Assembly (NCBI GenBank): GCA_021442155.1
Contig: CM038220.1
Coordinates: forward strand, 81,830,897-81,894,896
Direction of reading: 5' to 3'
Source of the DNA: Cymbidium sinense
Lineage: Eukaryota > Streptophyta > Magnoliopsida > Asparagales > Orchidaceae
Length of the DNA stretch: 64,000 bases
Part shown: piece after piece, positions 1 to 11,406 of the stretch
Layout: the number at the start of each line of letters is the position of its first letter
How positions within the stretch are numbered: position 1 is the first letter of the stretch
Made by a program: the position numbers and the translations under genes
Notes under the pieces: model-generated
What the model saw: only the letters and a program-made list of their open reading frames with translations
Databases searched by the model: none
What the model was told of the DNA's origin: nothing

Positions 1-1455
1 TAATTGGTTTAGAATGAATTTGACCCATTGGTTGCAATCGATTAGGCTTAGATCAAGATTTGACACATTTTAACTTTTAGGTCAAGTTGAGTTAATTTGG
101 GGTAGCCAATCAAGGTTAAAGCTCAAATGATGACTTGGTCATGTTCAAGCATTGATCATGAATTGGTTTTGTTCAATGGTTTCAATCAATTTTAGCCTAT
201 GGTGGATTTTGGCTAGTTTGGGTTTCATTTTGGCTAAGTGTTGACTTGGTTTGACCCAATTTGAGTGATTGATCATCTCATGATTGTTGCTCACAATGTG
301 AGGCTTAGGTGGGCTTAGTTCAATCCAATTTAGGTAGGATTAGAATTTGGTTCAAAAGGGTGTTTTATGTCACTTTGGGTCAAGTGAGCCTAAGTGGTCA
401 ATTGACTTGATCAAGGCTTGATTCAAGATTGGTTGAACTCACATATGGACTTATCATTGAAATATAAATCCGTTTGGAAGTGATTTGGAGTTAAATGGGT
501 TTGATTCATTTGACAATTTTCAAGTTCAAAGGATGAACAAGGGCTTGAGTTGGGTTTGAGTTTTTAATTAAGTTTTGGTTTGATGATTGAAGTTTGTGTT
601 TATATTTTGGATTCATGATTGGATTGATTGAATCATGAAGAAAATCCAAGGGTTTGGATTGATTTGAATTTGATTTGGCTAAGTTCAGGAATTTGACTTG
701 AAAGGGTTTATGTTAGATTTAGGTTAGATTTGACTTTGGGTTTTGAATTGGTTTGTTATTTGAATTTATATTTCATTTATATTTGTGAATATAAATGAGA
801 ATATAAATGGGTTATGAAAAATTTCTTGAATTTGAATTGATTTGAATTTGATTTGAAGGAGTTCAAGGGTTTATGTTGAAAGAGTTTAGTTGGAATTGGG
901 TTAGATTTGGATTTGATTGAATTTAGTTTTATTATTTGAATTTATATTTCATTTATATTTGTGAATATAAATGAGAATATAAATAGGTTGTGACAAAATC
1001 TTTTTACTTTGAGTTCATTTGGATTTGATTTGGGCTAAGTCCATAAGATGGAATCAAAAGTGACTTAGAAAGATTTTTTAATTTGGAATTCAAACATGAG
1101 TTTCAATTATTTGGAATTGATTCATGATTTGAGAAAATCCATTAGAATTGATTTAAGGTTGGTTTTGGAATTGAAGCTGATTTGAGTTATAGGTTGATTT
1201 GGATTTGGATTTGATTATGATTTGAGGTTGATTATGATTTGAGGTTTGACTTGAAAGAAAAGAGTGATTTGGTTCAAGCTATGGGTAGTAAAGTTCTAAC
1301 ACCCTAGGCACCTTCCTATGTCTAACTCTTCTAAGTCTCTGGGTTAGGTTAAGTGTTCACTAATCACTAGAAGTGTCTTAAGACTAAGGAACTCTTAGTG
1401 AGTCCCATGTCTAAGATGGAGGGGTTGAGAGTTCATTCTAAAAATGAGGTCAACA
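1..1455 (-). mobile_element. Reverse copy R1 of the TGTTGACC family (head portion, cut by window edge)
   Basis: This stretch is the reverse complement, with divergence, of the head part of the forward copies at 1533 and 26902. It ends at 1448-1455 with GGTCAACA, the mirror of the TGTTGACC start. It carries the family's head features in reverse order: GGTCAA-rich sequence (1-440), two ATATTTATATTC-type subrepeats near 760 and 935, and the GAGGGGTTGAGAG block before the terminus. The tail lies outside the window, so the target-site duplication cannot be tested; the five bases after the terminus are AGCAT. No coding sequence is seen. Confidence 0.75.
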
Positions 1456-1532
1456 AGCATGCATATGACATAACTTTAGGTATAACTGCACATGCAACAT
1501 ATTTCTTTTAGCACACTTTAAATGAAGGATGC
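1456..1532. other. 77-bp spacer between head-to-head elements (older host repeat)
   Basis: Short sequence between GGTCAACA (end of R1) and TGTTGACC (start of F1). A spacer of the same length and similar sequence recurs at 40862-40938, and a damaged one at 49008-49076. It resembles part of a reverse-oriented family member near 36.2-36.4 kb, so it is probably a remnant of the older element into which R1 and F1 inserted. Confidence 0.7.
1528..1532. repeat. Target-site duplication GATGC, left of F1
   Basis: GATGC directly precedes TGTTGACC at 1533 and recurs directly after TTCACCACA at 9240-9244. A perfect 5-bp match at both ends is the footprint of LTR-retrotransposon integrase. Confidence 0.85.
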
Positions 1533-1974
1533 TGTTGACCTCATTTTTAGAATGAGCCCTCAACCCCTACATCTTAGGCATAGGACTTCTTGGACTTTAA
1601 GGGTTCCTTGGTCTTAAGACACATCTAGTGATTAGGTGGACACTCTCACCTAGCCCTAGAAGACTAAGAAGAGTTAGTCATAGGAATAAGTCATGCTTTA
1701 GGGGTGTTAGGAAAATATCCTACCCTATAGCTTAAACCATTCCTCACTTCCTTCTTGCAAGTCAAACTCCAAATCAATTCTATTTGATTTTCTCTAAACT
1801 CAATTCAATTCAATGATTCAATTCCATGATTGAAACCCATGATTGAAATCTATGATTGAAACTCATGATCAAAATTATCAAAAATTCCCAAGTTCAAATT
1901 TCCTAAGTCCTTAATCCTTTATTAAGGACTTAGCCAAAATCATGATTTAAACTTATTCAAAGATTTGAGATTTT

Positions 1975-2700
1975 CTCATTTATAAATGAAATATAAATTC
2001 AAACCCATCAAATCAAATTCAAAATTCCAAATCAGTTCATGAAAATTTTCTTAAGCCCCTTTAATTTTCTATTAGGACTTAGCCAAAATCAACTCTCAAC
2101 CTTGATCAAATCACTTCAAATCCTTGAGATTTTCTCAAAACTTATTTATATCCTCATTTATATGCTCATATATAAATGAAATATAAATATAAATCAATCC
2201 AATCAAAGGCAAAAATTAAATTCCAAATTTAAAATGCTTAAACTCCTTAAATCCCTTAATTTTCCATCAATGGATTTAACCTCAACTTTGATCAAACCAT
2301 TTCAAACTCATGGGATTTTCTCAAAATCAATTTATATTCTCATTTATGTTCTCATATATAAATGAAACATAAATATAAATCAATCAAATCTAATCCAAAA
2401 AATTTTAAATTAAAATTCTCTTAAATCCTTCCTTTAATGGATTTATCCCAAATCATGATTAAACTCCTTCAAATTCTTGAAATTTTCATGATCAATTTAT
2501 ATTCTCATTTATATTGACATATATAAATGAAATATAAATATAAATCAATCAAAACCAATTCTAAAATCAAACTGAAATCAATTCAAAATAAAATATAAGC
2601 CTTTCAATCCAAAATCTTGAACTTAGCCAAATCACTCCCAAATCAAGCCAAACTCTTGATTTTATCTCATGGTTCAATCAACCCTACAATCATGAGCTTA
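1975..2700 (+). repeat. About 170-185-bp subrepeats with ATATAAATGAAATATAAAT core
   Basis: A core like CATATATAAATGAAATATAA recurs near 1977, 2163, 2349 and 2516, each preceded by a TCATTTATATTCTCAT-like segment, so parts of each unit can fold back. Spacing is about 167-186 bp. Equivalent arrays are in F2 (near 27354, 27530, 27708), F3 (about 41390-42000) and F4 (about 49500-49960), and in reverse in R1 and R2. Confidence 0.7.
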
Positions 2701-2879
2701 TATATAAATCCAAACCTCAATCATTCAATCAAAACTCAAATCAAAAATCAAACCCAAGACCCCTTCATATTCTTCCTTTGAATATGAAATTTTCAAATGG
2801 ATCAAAATCCATTTGACTTCAAACAACTTGCAAATGGATTTATATTTCAATCATGAGTCCATATAAAAGATCAATTAAC

Positions 2880-3760
2880 TTCAAATCAAGCTTTGACTAA
2901 TCCATTTAACCCACTTAGGCTCACTTGACCCAAAGTGACCTAAAGTACCCATATGAGGCATCTTTTGATCCTAACCAAATTAGATTAAACCAAACTCATA
3001 TATTCCTCTCATCATGATCATCATGGGATGATCAATTAATCAAATTGGGTCAAATTAAGTCAAACCTAAGGCTTGACCAAGTCAACACTTAACCTAAAAT
3101 GAAACCTAACATAGTCAAATTACATTATAGACCAAATTGATTGAAACCATTGATCTAAGTTCACTCATGACCCATGTTTGAACTTGACCAAGCCAATATT
3201 TGAGCCTAACCTAGCCCAATTGGCCCACTTGACCCAAGTTGACCCATTCTGACCTAAAGGACCAAAAAAAATATCAAAACTTGATCTAAGCAAAATTGAT
3301 TGAAACCAATGGGTCAAGTCCATCCCAAATCACTTGAGGAACTTGACCAAAGCCTCAATTGGCCAACTAGACCCAACCTAGCCCAATTGACCTTGGACCC
3401 AACATGAAAAAGGGTCATGTTAAGCCAAAATTGAACTTAACCAAAATTGATTGAAAACAAAGATACCAATCCACTACATGACTAACCTAACCTAAACCTA
3501 CCCTTGGCCTACCTCAAGTAGGTCAAATGGGTTAAATAGGTCAACTTGACCCATTTGACCTAAATGAGTCATATGAGCCAAAATCAAATATATACCAAAT
3601 TGAACTAAACCAAAAGCACAAAAACATTTCAAATAGTCATATGAACTTGACCCAACCCTTGGTTTGACCTAATTTGACCAATTGGTCTACTTGACCCAAG
3701 TTGACCCATTTTGACCTAAATGGGTCAACATGAGCCAAACCCTATCAAATGGATTCCAAA
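2880..3760 (+). promoter_or_regulatory. TTGACC/GGTCAA-rich tract (W-box-like array)
   Basis: TTGACC and TTGACT recur at very high density, with reverse GGTCAA copies. In roughly 3640-3730 I count about six TTGACC plus reverse copies. TTGAC[C/T] is the core of the W-box bound by WRKY transcription factors. The same tract is present in every long copy: about 28000-28880, 42340-43110, 50270-51050, and reversed at 1-440, 39290-40100 and 47860-48640. A regulatory role is inference; it may only be a degenerate short tandem repeat. Confidence 0.4.
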
Positions 3761-4811
3761 TCCATTGAAACTTGGCCAAACCTATTTTCTCAATATTCCA
3801 AAGATACCAAAAGTGTAAAAAGAGCAAAATAAACTTTTTACCCCTAGGACAAAGAACAAACCTTGGCCTATCCCATGGGTATTTTGGTCATACCCTCTTC
3901 ACAATCACTTGAAGCTTTCTTAAAAGCTCAAGGGGACTTAGTGATGAGTGGTGAACCCAACCTAATGGGTTTGGGTCAACCTATTTGACCCATAGACCAA
4001 ACCTGACCATATAGCCTAAAATTCAATTTTCAAACTCCCTCATAAGCTCAATTTGATGCACATGGGAGGTTGACTTTCCACTCAAGGGATCAAAGTAACC
4101 ATGTGCAATGATCTAACAGCCTAAATAGCTCACTCCATATGGTCAATTTGATCAAAATGGCAACTAATAGGTCAGCTGTCTCATTGCCATAGGGTTAGAT
4201 ATACTCCCATAATTCAATGAAAATTCACTACACTCACATTGTTGAAGCCTAGAATGCTTAGCAATCACCTCGAGCATTCCCAAGGTCTCTAAAGAGGATT
4301 TGATTTTCCTAATTCTCGCTTTACATAGTGCAAAATAAGGGAGCTCAATCCAATTGCCAACTTCCTCTACACTTGATCTTGATCCAATTCCTTCTACACA
4401 CTCCTTCTAAGGACCAATTAGAACTTGCCCAAACATCCATTTGAGTTCCCACAGTAAGGAGAGCCTCAATTGGATCAAAGCCACAAGTAATATCAAGTGG
4501 TGTTGGTCCACAAGAAGATCCACTCAACCCCAAGGCTTGAAACTTTCAACATGGCTTCCTCCACTGACAAGCTACCTCATCAAGCTCGAAAGACAGGTGA
4601 TCACCGAGGTATGTAATTTTTCAGCCACTTATCTTGATAGTTGTTGGTCCTTTATGAAAGGAATTTTCAGCATGAGAAATCAACTATTGGATAGGTTGGT
4701 AATGATGCCTAGATGGTATGGGTTTCCGTATGGTTCCATGCTAGATCAGGCTTGGATCTCCCCTTGGATCATGGATGGTCTACATTAATCCTCAGGGAAG
4801 AACTTAGCTCA

Positions 4812-4852
4812 TCTCAGCCATCCATCCACGCATTTTAGATGGATGGCTGAGA
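4812..4852. promoter_or_regulatory. Perfect 15-bp stem hairpin in the GC-richer island
   Basis: TCTCAGCCATCCATC (4812-4826) pairs with GATGGATGGCTGAGA (4838-4852) across an 11-nt loop. Family relatives have a comparable imperfect hairpin near 29861-29899 and, reversed, near 38237-38275, so the structure sits at a fixed place in the element. Its role is unknown; a place near the element's transcription start or RNA processing site would fit the position. Confidence 0.6.
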
Positions 4853-4913
4853 TTATTTGGGAAGTTTTAGAAATCATTTATCTATTTTAAATCATGGATG
4901 AATCTTAAGCTAT

Positions 4914-4928
4914 CCGATCTTTGATCGG
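4914..4928. promoter_or_regulatory. Small hairpin CCGATC-TTT-GATCGG in the GC-richer island
   Basis: A 6-bp perfect stem with a 3-nt loop, followed by GACGGCCAAGG, a TATAAG-like hexamer and a GCGCCACCGCC stretch. F2 has the related TTTGATCGGACGG motif near 29965-29980. The high local GC in an AT-rich element marks this as a possible promoter or leader start. That is inference. Confidence 0.4.
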
Positions 4929-7647
4929 ACGGCCAAGGATATAAGCGCCACCGCCTTCCATATGACATTTAAGTGGGTGGCTCATGGCATGATGCGTATA
5001 GCGATGACCCCGACACTCCGTGTAGTGAGATTAAGTGGGGATTAGTTATTTACCTAATTAATCCTTATAACTTCTAAAATTTATAACTCTTCATAGAAAA
5101 ATCAAACAAATATAAGGAAAAATGCTATGGAAAGATAATTCCATCTAGAATATTCTAAAAATGTTTTCAATGAATTTTAATTCCTTTTCTTTGAATTTGG
5201 ATTTCTTTAAGAATCTTAATTAGCTAACTATTCTTTAATTAGGCCATCAATTGATCTCAAACTAGGGTTCATTTTAGGGATGACCTCTCCCCTAATTTTC
5301 TTGAGATTTATTGAGAGCTTAATTGGAGAAATTTATTTCATTCAATAATTACTCCTTTCATGTAATTAAGGGTAATTAAAGAGTGATTAGTGGATTTATC
5401 CTATGATTAAGTTTGATTAAGGTCGATGATGTAGGGGTTTTATGGAATAATTTTGGTCCATTTCCCAAGCTATTCCCTAAACCCCCTTTTTCTCTCCTTA
5501 ATCCCCCGCTTAATTAGGGTCAACTCATTAATCACCCCTAAACAATTTTAAAAATTCAAAAAAGTTCCAGAACTTAATTAATCTACCTTGGGTAGATGCT
5601 TAGTGTTTAATAGCCTAAATTATAATTAAGGAAATTAAAACCCCTTTCATAAGTGTGAAGGGTTGTTTTAAAATACTTAAGCTAAACCCTTAGCTTAATT
5701 AACTTTTAATTGTGAGCCAAATTGCATTAAGCCTTTTCATTATTAGGTGCATTTCAAATTTAAATTCCTTGTGGGTTTTATGTCTTCTCATTTGCTCATA
5801 ATTACTTAGTTAATTTTTCTAAGTTGTTGTAGGTAAGGATTAATAAACCTTTTCAAAATTAATTTAAGCTTCAAACTAAACAAAATCACTTTGAAATTCA
5901 CTTTGATTTATTCTAAATTTTCTTCTTCCTTAAGAATGTCTTTAGGATTTAAGTAAAGTGAGTTTGTTCATATGCTTTCATTACTTTGGATCTTTCCCAA
6001 CATGTTAAGTTGTATGCCATATGATTCATGCATTCATAATTTCATGTTTCAAATTTTAAAATAAAAATTATTTACTTTATTCCAAATGTGCATGTGTTGG
6101 CTAAAGTAAAATATGAGTGGCTATTATCACTACTAAATCCAAAATATTTTCAAAACTCATAAATGAAATATCAAATCTGAAAGTGTGTTATTCATATTTT
6201 AATTATAATCTTGCATGTGACGGATTATAAAACCATGTTTAGCATAGGCTCTCTTTCTTCCTCATGTTAGCATAGTTTTGAATAGGAGTTAGTAAGATGT
6301 AGGGTTCATTTGAAAAGAAACCCAACACTTACTTAATCTCATATTCATCCCTATGCTATCATCAAATAAGGATTTCCTATACCTGCATGAATAAATTGCA
6401 TAAAAAAAATGAATCCATTAAACAACTTTTGCATATTCCTTCCCATTTTCATTTCTTTTATATACATGTTTTTACTTAAAAAAGTTGTATAATACTGGAC
6501 AACTCAAGGTTGTGAGGCTTTAAGTAGCCTAAGTAGATCTTGAACCTTACATCGGTTAACAATGGTACACTTATGTTTTTCTTTCTTACTTTGTATGTAT
6601 GTGAAATTTTGTATAAGGAAAATCTTTTCTACTTAAGAAAAAATGCATATTCAACTTCTAAATTTTCTTAAATGGATTACTTAGCATGCATAAAAGTGTG
6701 TTAACTCTCATTTTCATGTATAGATATGCTTAGGATCCATCCCCATGCATGTTATATATGTTATGAATTGAAGTAATCTGTATTATGTGAATTTTGATTC
6801 ATTTTATTTAATCTTAAAATGCATTTATTTTTGAATAGGTTTGTTTAGAGTTTGTCTAATCTTTGATTAAAAGATGTAATCAAAGCATTCACCTAAATGA
6901 AACTAAAACATGAACCTACCTTAGAAATTATTTAAGGATTAGGGAAGGAAAGAGAAGTTATCTTCTCTTTCCCTCTCTTCATAACTTAATTTGTAGGTTT
7001 CACTCAAACCAAATTAAAACATGAAATAAAACCAAACCAAAATACTTAAACAACCTAAATGAAACTCTCCTCTAAGTTGAACATGTCCTTCAGATAGAAA
7101 ACTTGAACCTAAAGTCTTAAGGTAAGCTTACCACACAAACCTTCGTGGCACAAACATTAGCCTAAGTCACCACTTCTATCTTTAGGTTAGGTTGGTGCAT
7201 GGTTTGATGTTATATTTTGTTTTGTGATAAATATTTTAGATTAGATGATAGGGTGTATGCTCATAGAATGAATGATAGGACATGCTTAGTCTAATTATTC
7301 TTTTATGCAGGGGATTGTGCTTAAGGGGCGCTATCATAAATAAAAATATAAATGCTTCTTGCTTGCAGGTGCTTATACCCCTAAGCATAATCCATAGGCC
7401 AGGTGGACTTAGTCACCCATGTGTGGGGTGTTAATTTCAATATACATGCTTGGGATTTGTGTGGTGTGATTTAATTAACCTTTATTTTGTAGGTATTAGT
7501 TAGATTTCCCTTTTCCTTTTCATGTAAAAATTTGTATATTTAGGATTTTGGAATGATTTATTATGGGATTAGGATGAGCATTGGTCATAAGATCCCATAT
7601 TATGCACCATGTGAATCCTAGGAGTATCCACCTTCCAACCATCCAAA

Positions 7648-7700
7648 GGAGGAACCAAAAGAAAAAGAAGAAAGAAGAAGAGAAGAAAGAAGAAGAATAA
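7648..7700 (+). repeat. Purine-only (GA/AAG) tract in F1
   Basis: A run of G/A, mostly AAG and AGAAA repeats. A tract at the same relative place occurs at 32797-32840 (F2) and 54800-54860 (F4), and as pyrimidine at 35341-35383 (R2). Open frames crossing it are low-complexity artefacts. It lies about 1.5 kb before the 3' end, too far in to be the polypurine tract that primes plus-strand synthesis next to a 3' LTR. Confidence 0.65.
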
Positions 7701-9239
7701 AGCTTGAAGACCCCATAATAATGAATTCCTTTGCTTAAATTGTAATTCAATTCATTTATAATTCAGGTTGTATAAGGGTAGAGCTCGGCTACCCATATTT
7801 TATATTTTCATATTTGTGGTGGTGCCCATCCATAAACATTTATTCTTTTACAATTAGCTTTATAAATTATTTGATGATTTCTTTAATGTTTGCATTATGT
7901 GGCATGATTTTCCTAGTGTATAGCTTGGATGTGGATTAGGCTCTTTAGGAAAAATAAATCTTTACCCAACTTAATAACTCAAAATAAAATTAAATAACTC
8001 ATAACCTCACCTAAAGCTTAGATTAAAATCAAGAGCATTTCATTATAATATATAATCATGCACAAATACATCTTATTTTACTCTTGATTGAGGGCTTCCA
8101 CCTTTTGAGAACCCGCTTGAACTTTGAGGGTGGTGGAAACTCACCTCCTACCTTCACGATTTTGGCCAATATTTATCATGCATTAGTCATAAACATCCTA
8201 TTATCCCAAGTCAAAATAATTGTCCAAAATGGAAATAAAATAAAATTTGAAATGCATTAGATGTAGGTCATTTGAAGCATGTCCCTTTACATGATCTAGT
8301 CTCTTTAGGGAGTGAGTTTAAGGACTTTGTCTCTTTCTAAATAATAACAGCCTAGCTATCTTGCATAAGCATAAAGACTTGCCTACATGTATTTAAAATT
8401 GTAGGAGTTAGTTGGCGGCCACCCCAGGATGTCGGGTGGTTTATCCTCTCTTGTGGAGGCAAACCAATTACCCATTTTTTGCCTTAGATTTAGGTTGTGC
8501 TTCTGGCCCTCGCTGAAGCTCCCTAGATTTAGATTCTGAGGTTGCTTCTTCCCTTTGTGGACCATAAGCATAATTCCTCACCTCTTAGGCATTTCTTTAA
8601 TCTTGTGTTAAGGAATCTGAAGTCCTAAAATTCTAATGAAAAATATAACTCAAACAAACTAAATCAATTTCCAAAAATATAAAGCCTAATTTTAGAATAG
8701 TTTGAGATGCTCGTTAGGTTTCCTAGCGTTGTGAGCATTTCCTACTTATCTTCCATTTTGGCATCGATAAGAACTCCCTCTTTTGATCAATCCCATTTGA
8801 TCTTAAAATATAAAACTAATTGATTGATAGTCCTCTCTATTGAAGTCTTCAAAGACAACGATCATTTACCTTAATCGAGAGTTTTCCTAAGGGATCCCAT
8901 CCCTTAGGATGTAATTAACTAGGGTTTTCCCACAGAGGGAACTTAACAAATGGTTTAAAATAAACCCTACTTTACTTTTCCATGTAAAGTAAGGGAAGAA
9001 TCTCTGGTACATATGCATCATCCTTTGGAGTCCTTATTGAGATGATTGGTTCCATTAAAGGGAAGTGACTTCTATCTTTCGAGATATTACACTATACCTA
9101 GATGACGTATCCGATCACCTGAATAAGTACATCTACGAATCTTCGAGGCATCTTACTAAGATGAATTTTAATAAGGTCTCTTCTTTCTTTTCTCCGTAGA
9201 TTTGAAAGGCAACTCCCTAATAGGAATTTATTCACCACA

Positions 9240-9386
9240 GATGCATATATGTATTTTGTAGAAAATGGGATTTTCTCTCATTAGATAAATGTACATACAA
9301 GTGTATAAAATTTTAAAGCAAGTTCTTCATCATTGTTAACCAGGGGAGTGAGGTAAGGACCTTCTTGGCGCTACTTAAAGCCTCGT
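9240..9386 (-). mobile_element. Segment of older host repeat between F1 and the 5.8-kb element
   Basis: Begins with GATGC, the right-hand target-site duplication of F1, and ends with CTCGT, the left-hand duplication of the next element. The GAGGTAAGGACC...GCTACTTAAAG sequence matches reverse-oriented family sequence near 36.4-36.5 kb and 15.3-15.4 kb. It is therefore an older reverse-oriented family member interrupted twice. Confidence 0.65.
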
Positions 9387-11390
9387 TGTGGAGATAATTT
9401 AGAACACCACATAGAGTTTAGGAATTTCTTATTTAGATGATCAAATATATCATTAAGTAATAAGCATATTATCTCAAAAGATAAATATGTTTTCTATAAT
9501 GGATTGATCATTTCAATAAAATACTCTAAGGCTAATGGGTCTTTTGTGTACCAAAGATATTTCCCCTGAACTACCTGGAATGTAGATCAAGGTTAATTTT
9601 AAATTAGGTTCATGGTTTCATATAGAGGCAAGCCCCTATAGTTAATTACATCTTAATATGGGTCTCTTCCTAAGAATACTCTCTATTAAAGAAACAAGTT
9701 GTTATTTCTAAATATTTCTAAGGTGATTTTCAAAGGATTGAATTTTAGAATTTCAATTGGGAACGGTCCAAATTAGAGAGAGTGATTTTGGAAGCCGATT
9801 GGGATGAAGTAGAAAATGCCTATTGATATTGGGATGCCTAGTAGATATTTTAACTATCCTATAATTGGGCTTTAAATTTGTCATTTAGATTTTGAGTTGG
9901 CATTTTCTTAGAAATCTAGGACATAGATTCTAGCGACACAAGGCGCAAAATGCCTAGTATTGAAGACTTATTCCTGAATAAGATGCTTTAAAACCTAGTC
10001 TACATGTGCTTCTAACACATAATAGATGCTCGACCTAGTTCTATTTTGGGAATTATCGGTCATTCCTCTCACTTGAAGGAATTAACCTATCACTGACTCT
10101 TCTGGACTTATAACCTGCCTAGAGAGGGCTGCCAGCCACACCACCTAAGCGCATTTTAAATTCATGAAGCTAAGTCTCATGAATGCAAGATGGCTAAGCT
10201 ATTGTATTTTTAGTAAAAGAATATATGAACCTAGACTCACTCCATAATCCCTAGAATCACATAGGGTATGAAAATGCATCTAACTAATGAGTATTTTTTA
10301 TATTTTATAAATTTTTACTCAAGATTTATTTTAGTCCATGAGTATGCATTTATGCTTAATGTCATGCAATTATAAATGGTTATAGGCCAAATCAATAATA
10401 GAAGGAAGGCTTCCCCAAGAAGATTTCATCCTCACAGGACAAATGCCCCTTATGTGCAATGGGTGAATTTGCCCAATTTAAAGAATGAAAACTATACGAT
10501 TTCATGATTTCAAAACTTATGGTTTCTAATTAAGTTTATGTTGTTCCTAAGGCTTTAATTATATGAACTTTCAAGTATTTATTTTTATTTTAGTTGTTTT
10601 GATTTAAGTTAGGTAAAAAATTTAGTTTTTCCTATAAGTCTGATCGTCCAAGCTTTCATTCACAAGAAAACACAACATAGAAAGAAACCTATAAAAGTAT
10701 ATTGATTCTATTACGCACCTAAAATAAATCAAGCCAATTTAAATTTATAGAAATAGGTCAATGTGGCCGTACCACAGAAAGAAAAAAAAAAGGCTGAATC
10801 GTCTTTAAACCCCGACCTAGAACTACAAGTCTAGATCTATGGGACTTCTTTCCAGCATCGTCTCCTTTAGGGACATCCATCGCTCCATAGGGACCACGCA
10901 CCATCTCCTAGGGGTTAGCTCTGCTAATCCTAGACCCCATAGATCTAACATAGTTCTAAGCTCAAATTTACATTTTAAAATTCAAAAGAAATCCTAAGTC
11001 TACAAAACATATGTTAGAAATACAAATAGCACACAATAGTTATATTTTAAAAACATATGGGCTTAACATTAGTTGCTTGCCAAGCGTACCTATCTTATGG
11101 ACTATGTTAAGATATTTTTTAGCACCTACATGTAAACAATAATTTTCTAATTTTTATTTATTTATTTATGACAACAATCTCTTTAACACAGTCCCCTAAA
11201 AAAATAGAGTTAATTCTAGAAAGAACTCCCTACCATCTAGTCTAATGGGAAAACAAGTCTAGGCATTCAGTCTAAAGTAATACACCACACAGATATGTGA
11301 AGCACAACATATCACAACATATTGCAGAGAACTATAAAAAATCACAGAACGATCTAACCTAAATCTAAAGTTCGTGACCTAAATGATCTA

Positions 11391-11406
11391 GTGTGTGTGT
11401 GTGTGT
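11391..11406. repeat. (GT)8 microsatellite
   Basis: Eight perfect GT units. The direct second copy near 58367 has only about half as many, so this is a length difference between the two large duplicates. Confidence 0.9.

Larger units (their letters stand above)
1533..9239 (+). mobile_element. F1: 7.7-kb TG...CA element without genes, candidate giant solo LTR
   Basis: The element starts TGTTGACC and ends TCACCACA, giving TG...CA termini with a short imperfect inverted repeat (TGTTG/TGTGG read inward). GATGC flanks both sides. The two ends are not similar to each other, so it is not a full element bounded by LTRs. No gag, protease, reverse transcriptase, integrase or RNase H motif is seen; all frames are broken by frequent stops. 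Internal order: subrepeats (about 1975-2700), TTGACC-rich tract (2880-3760), hairpin-bearing GC-richer island (about 4780-5035), AT-rich sequence, purine tract (7648-7700), tail. A giant solo LTR is the simplest reading; a non-autonomous LARD-type element is the alternative. Confidence 0.75.

Noticed and set aside
4441..4788. 115-codon open frame on the plus strand
   Set aside because: It lies in the non-coding middle of F1, its homologues in F3 and F4 are interrupted, and the translation has no recognisable domain.
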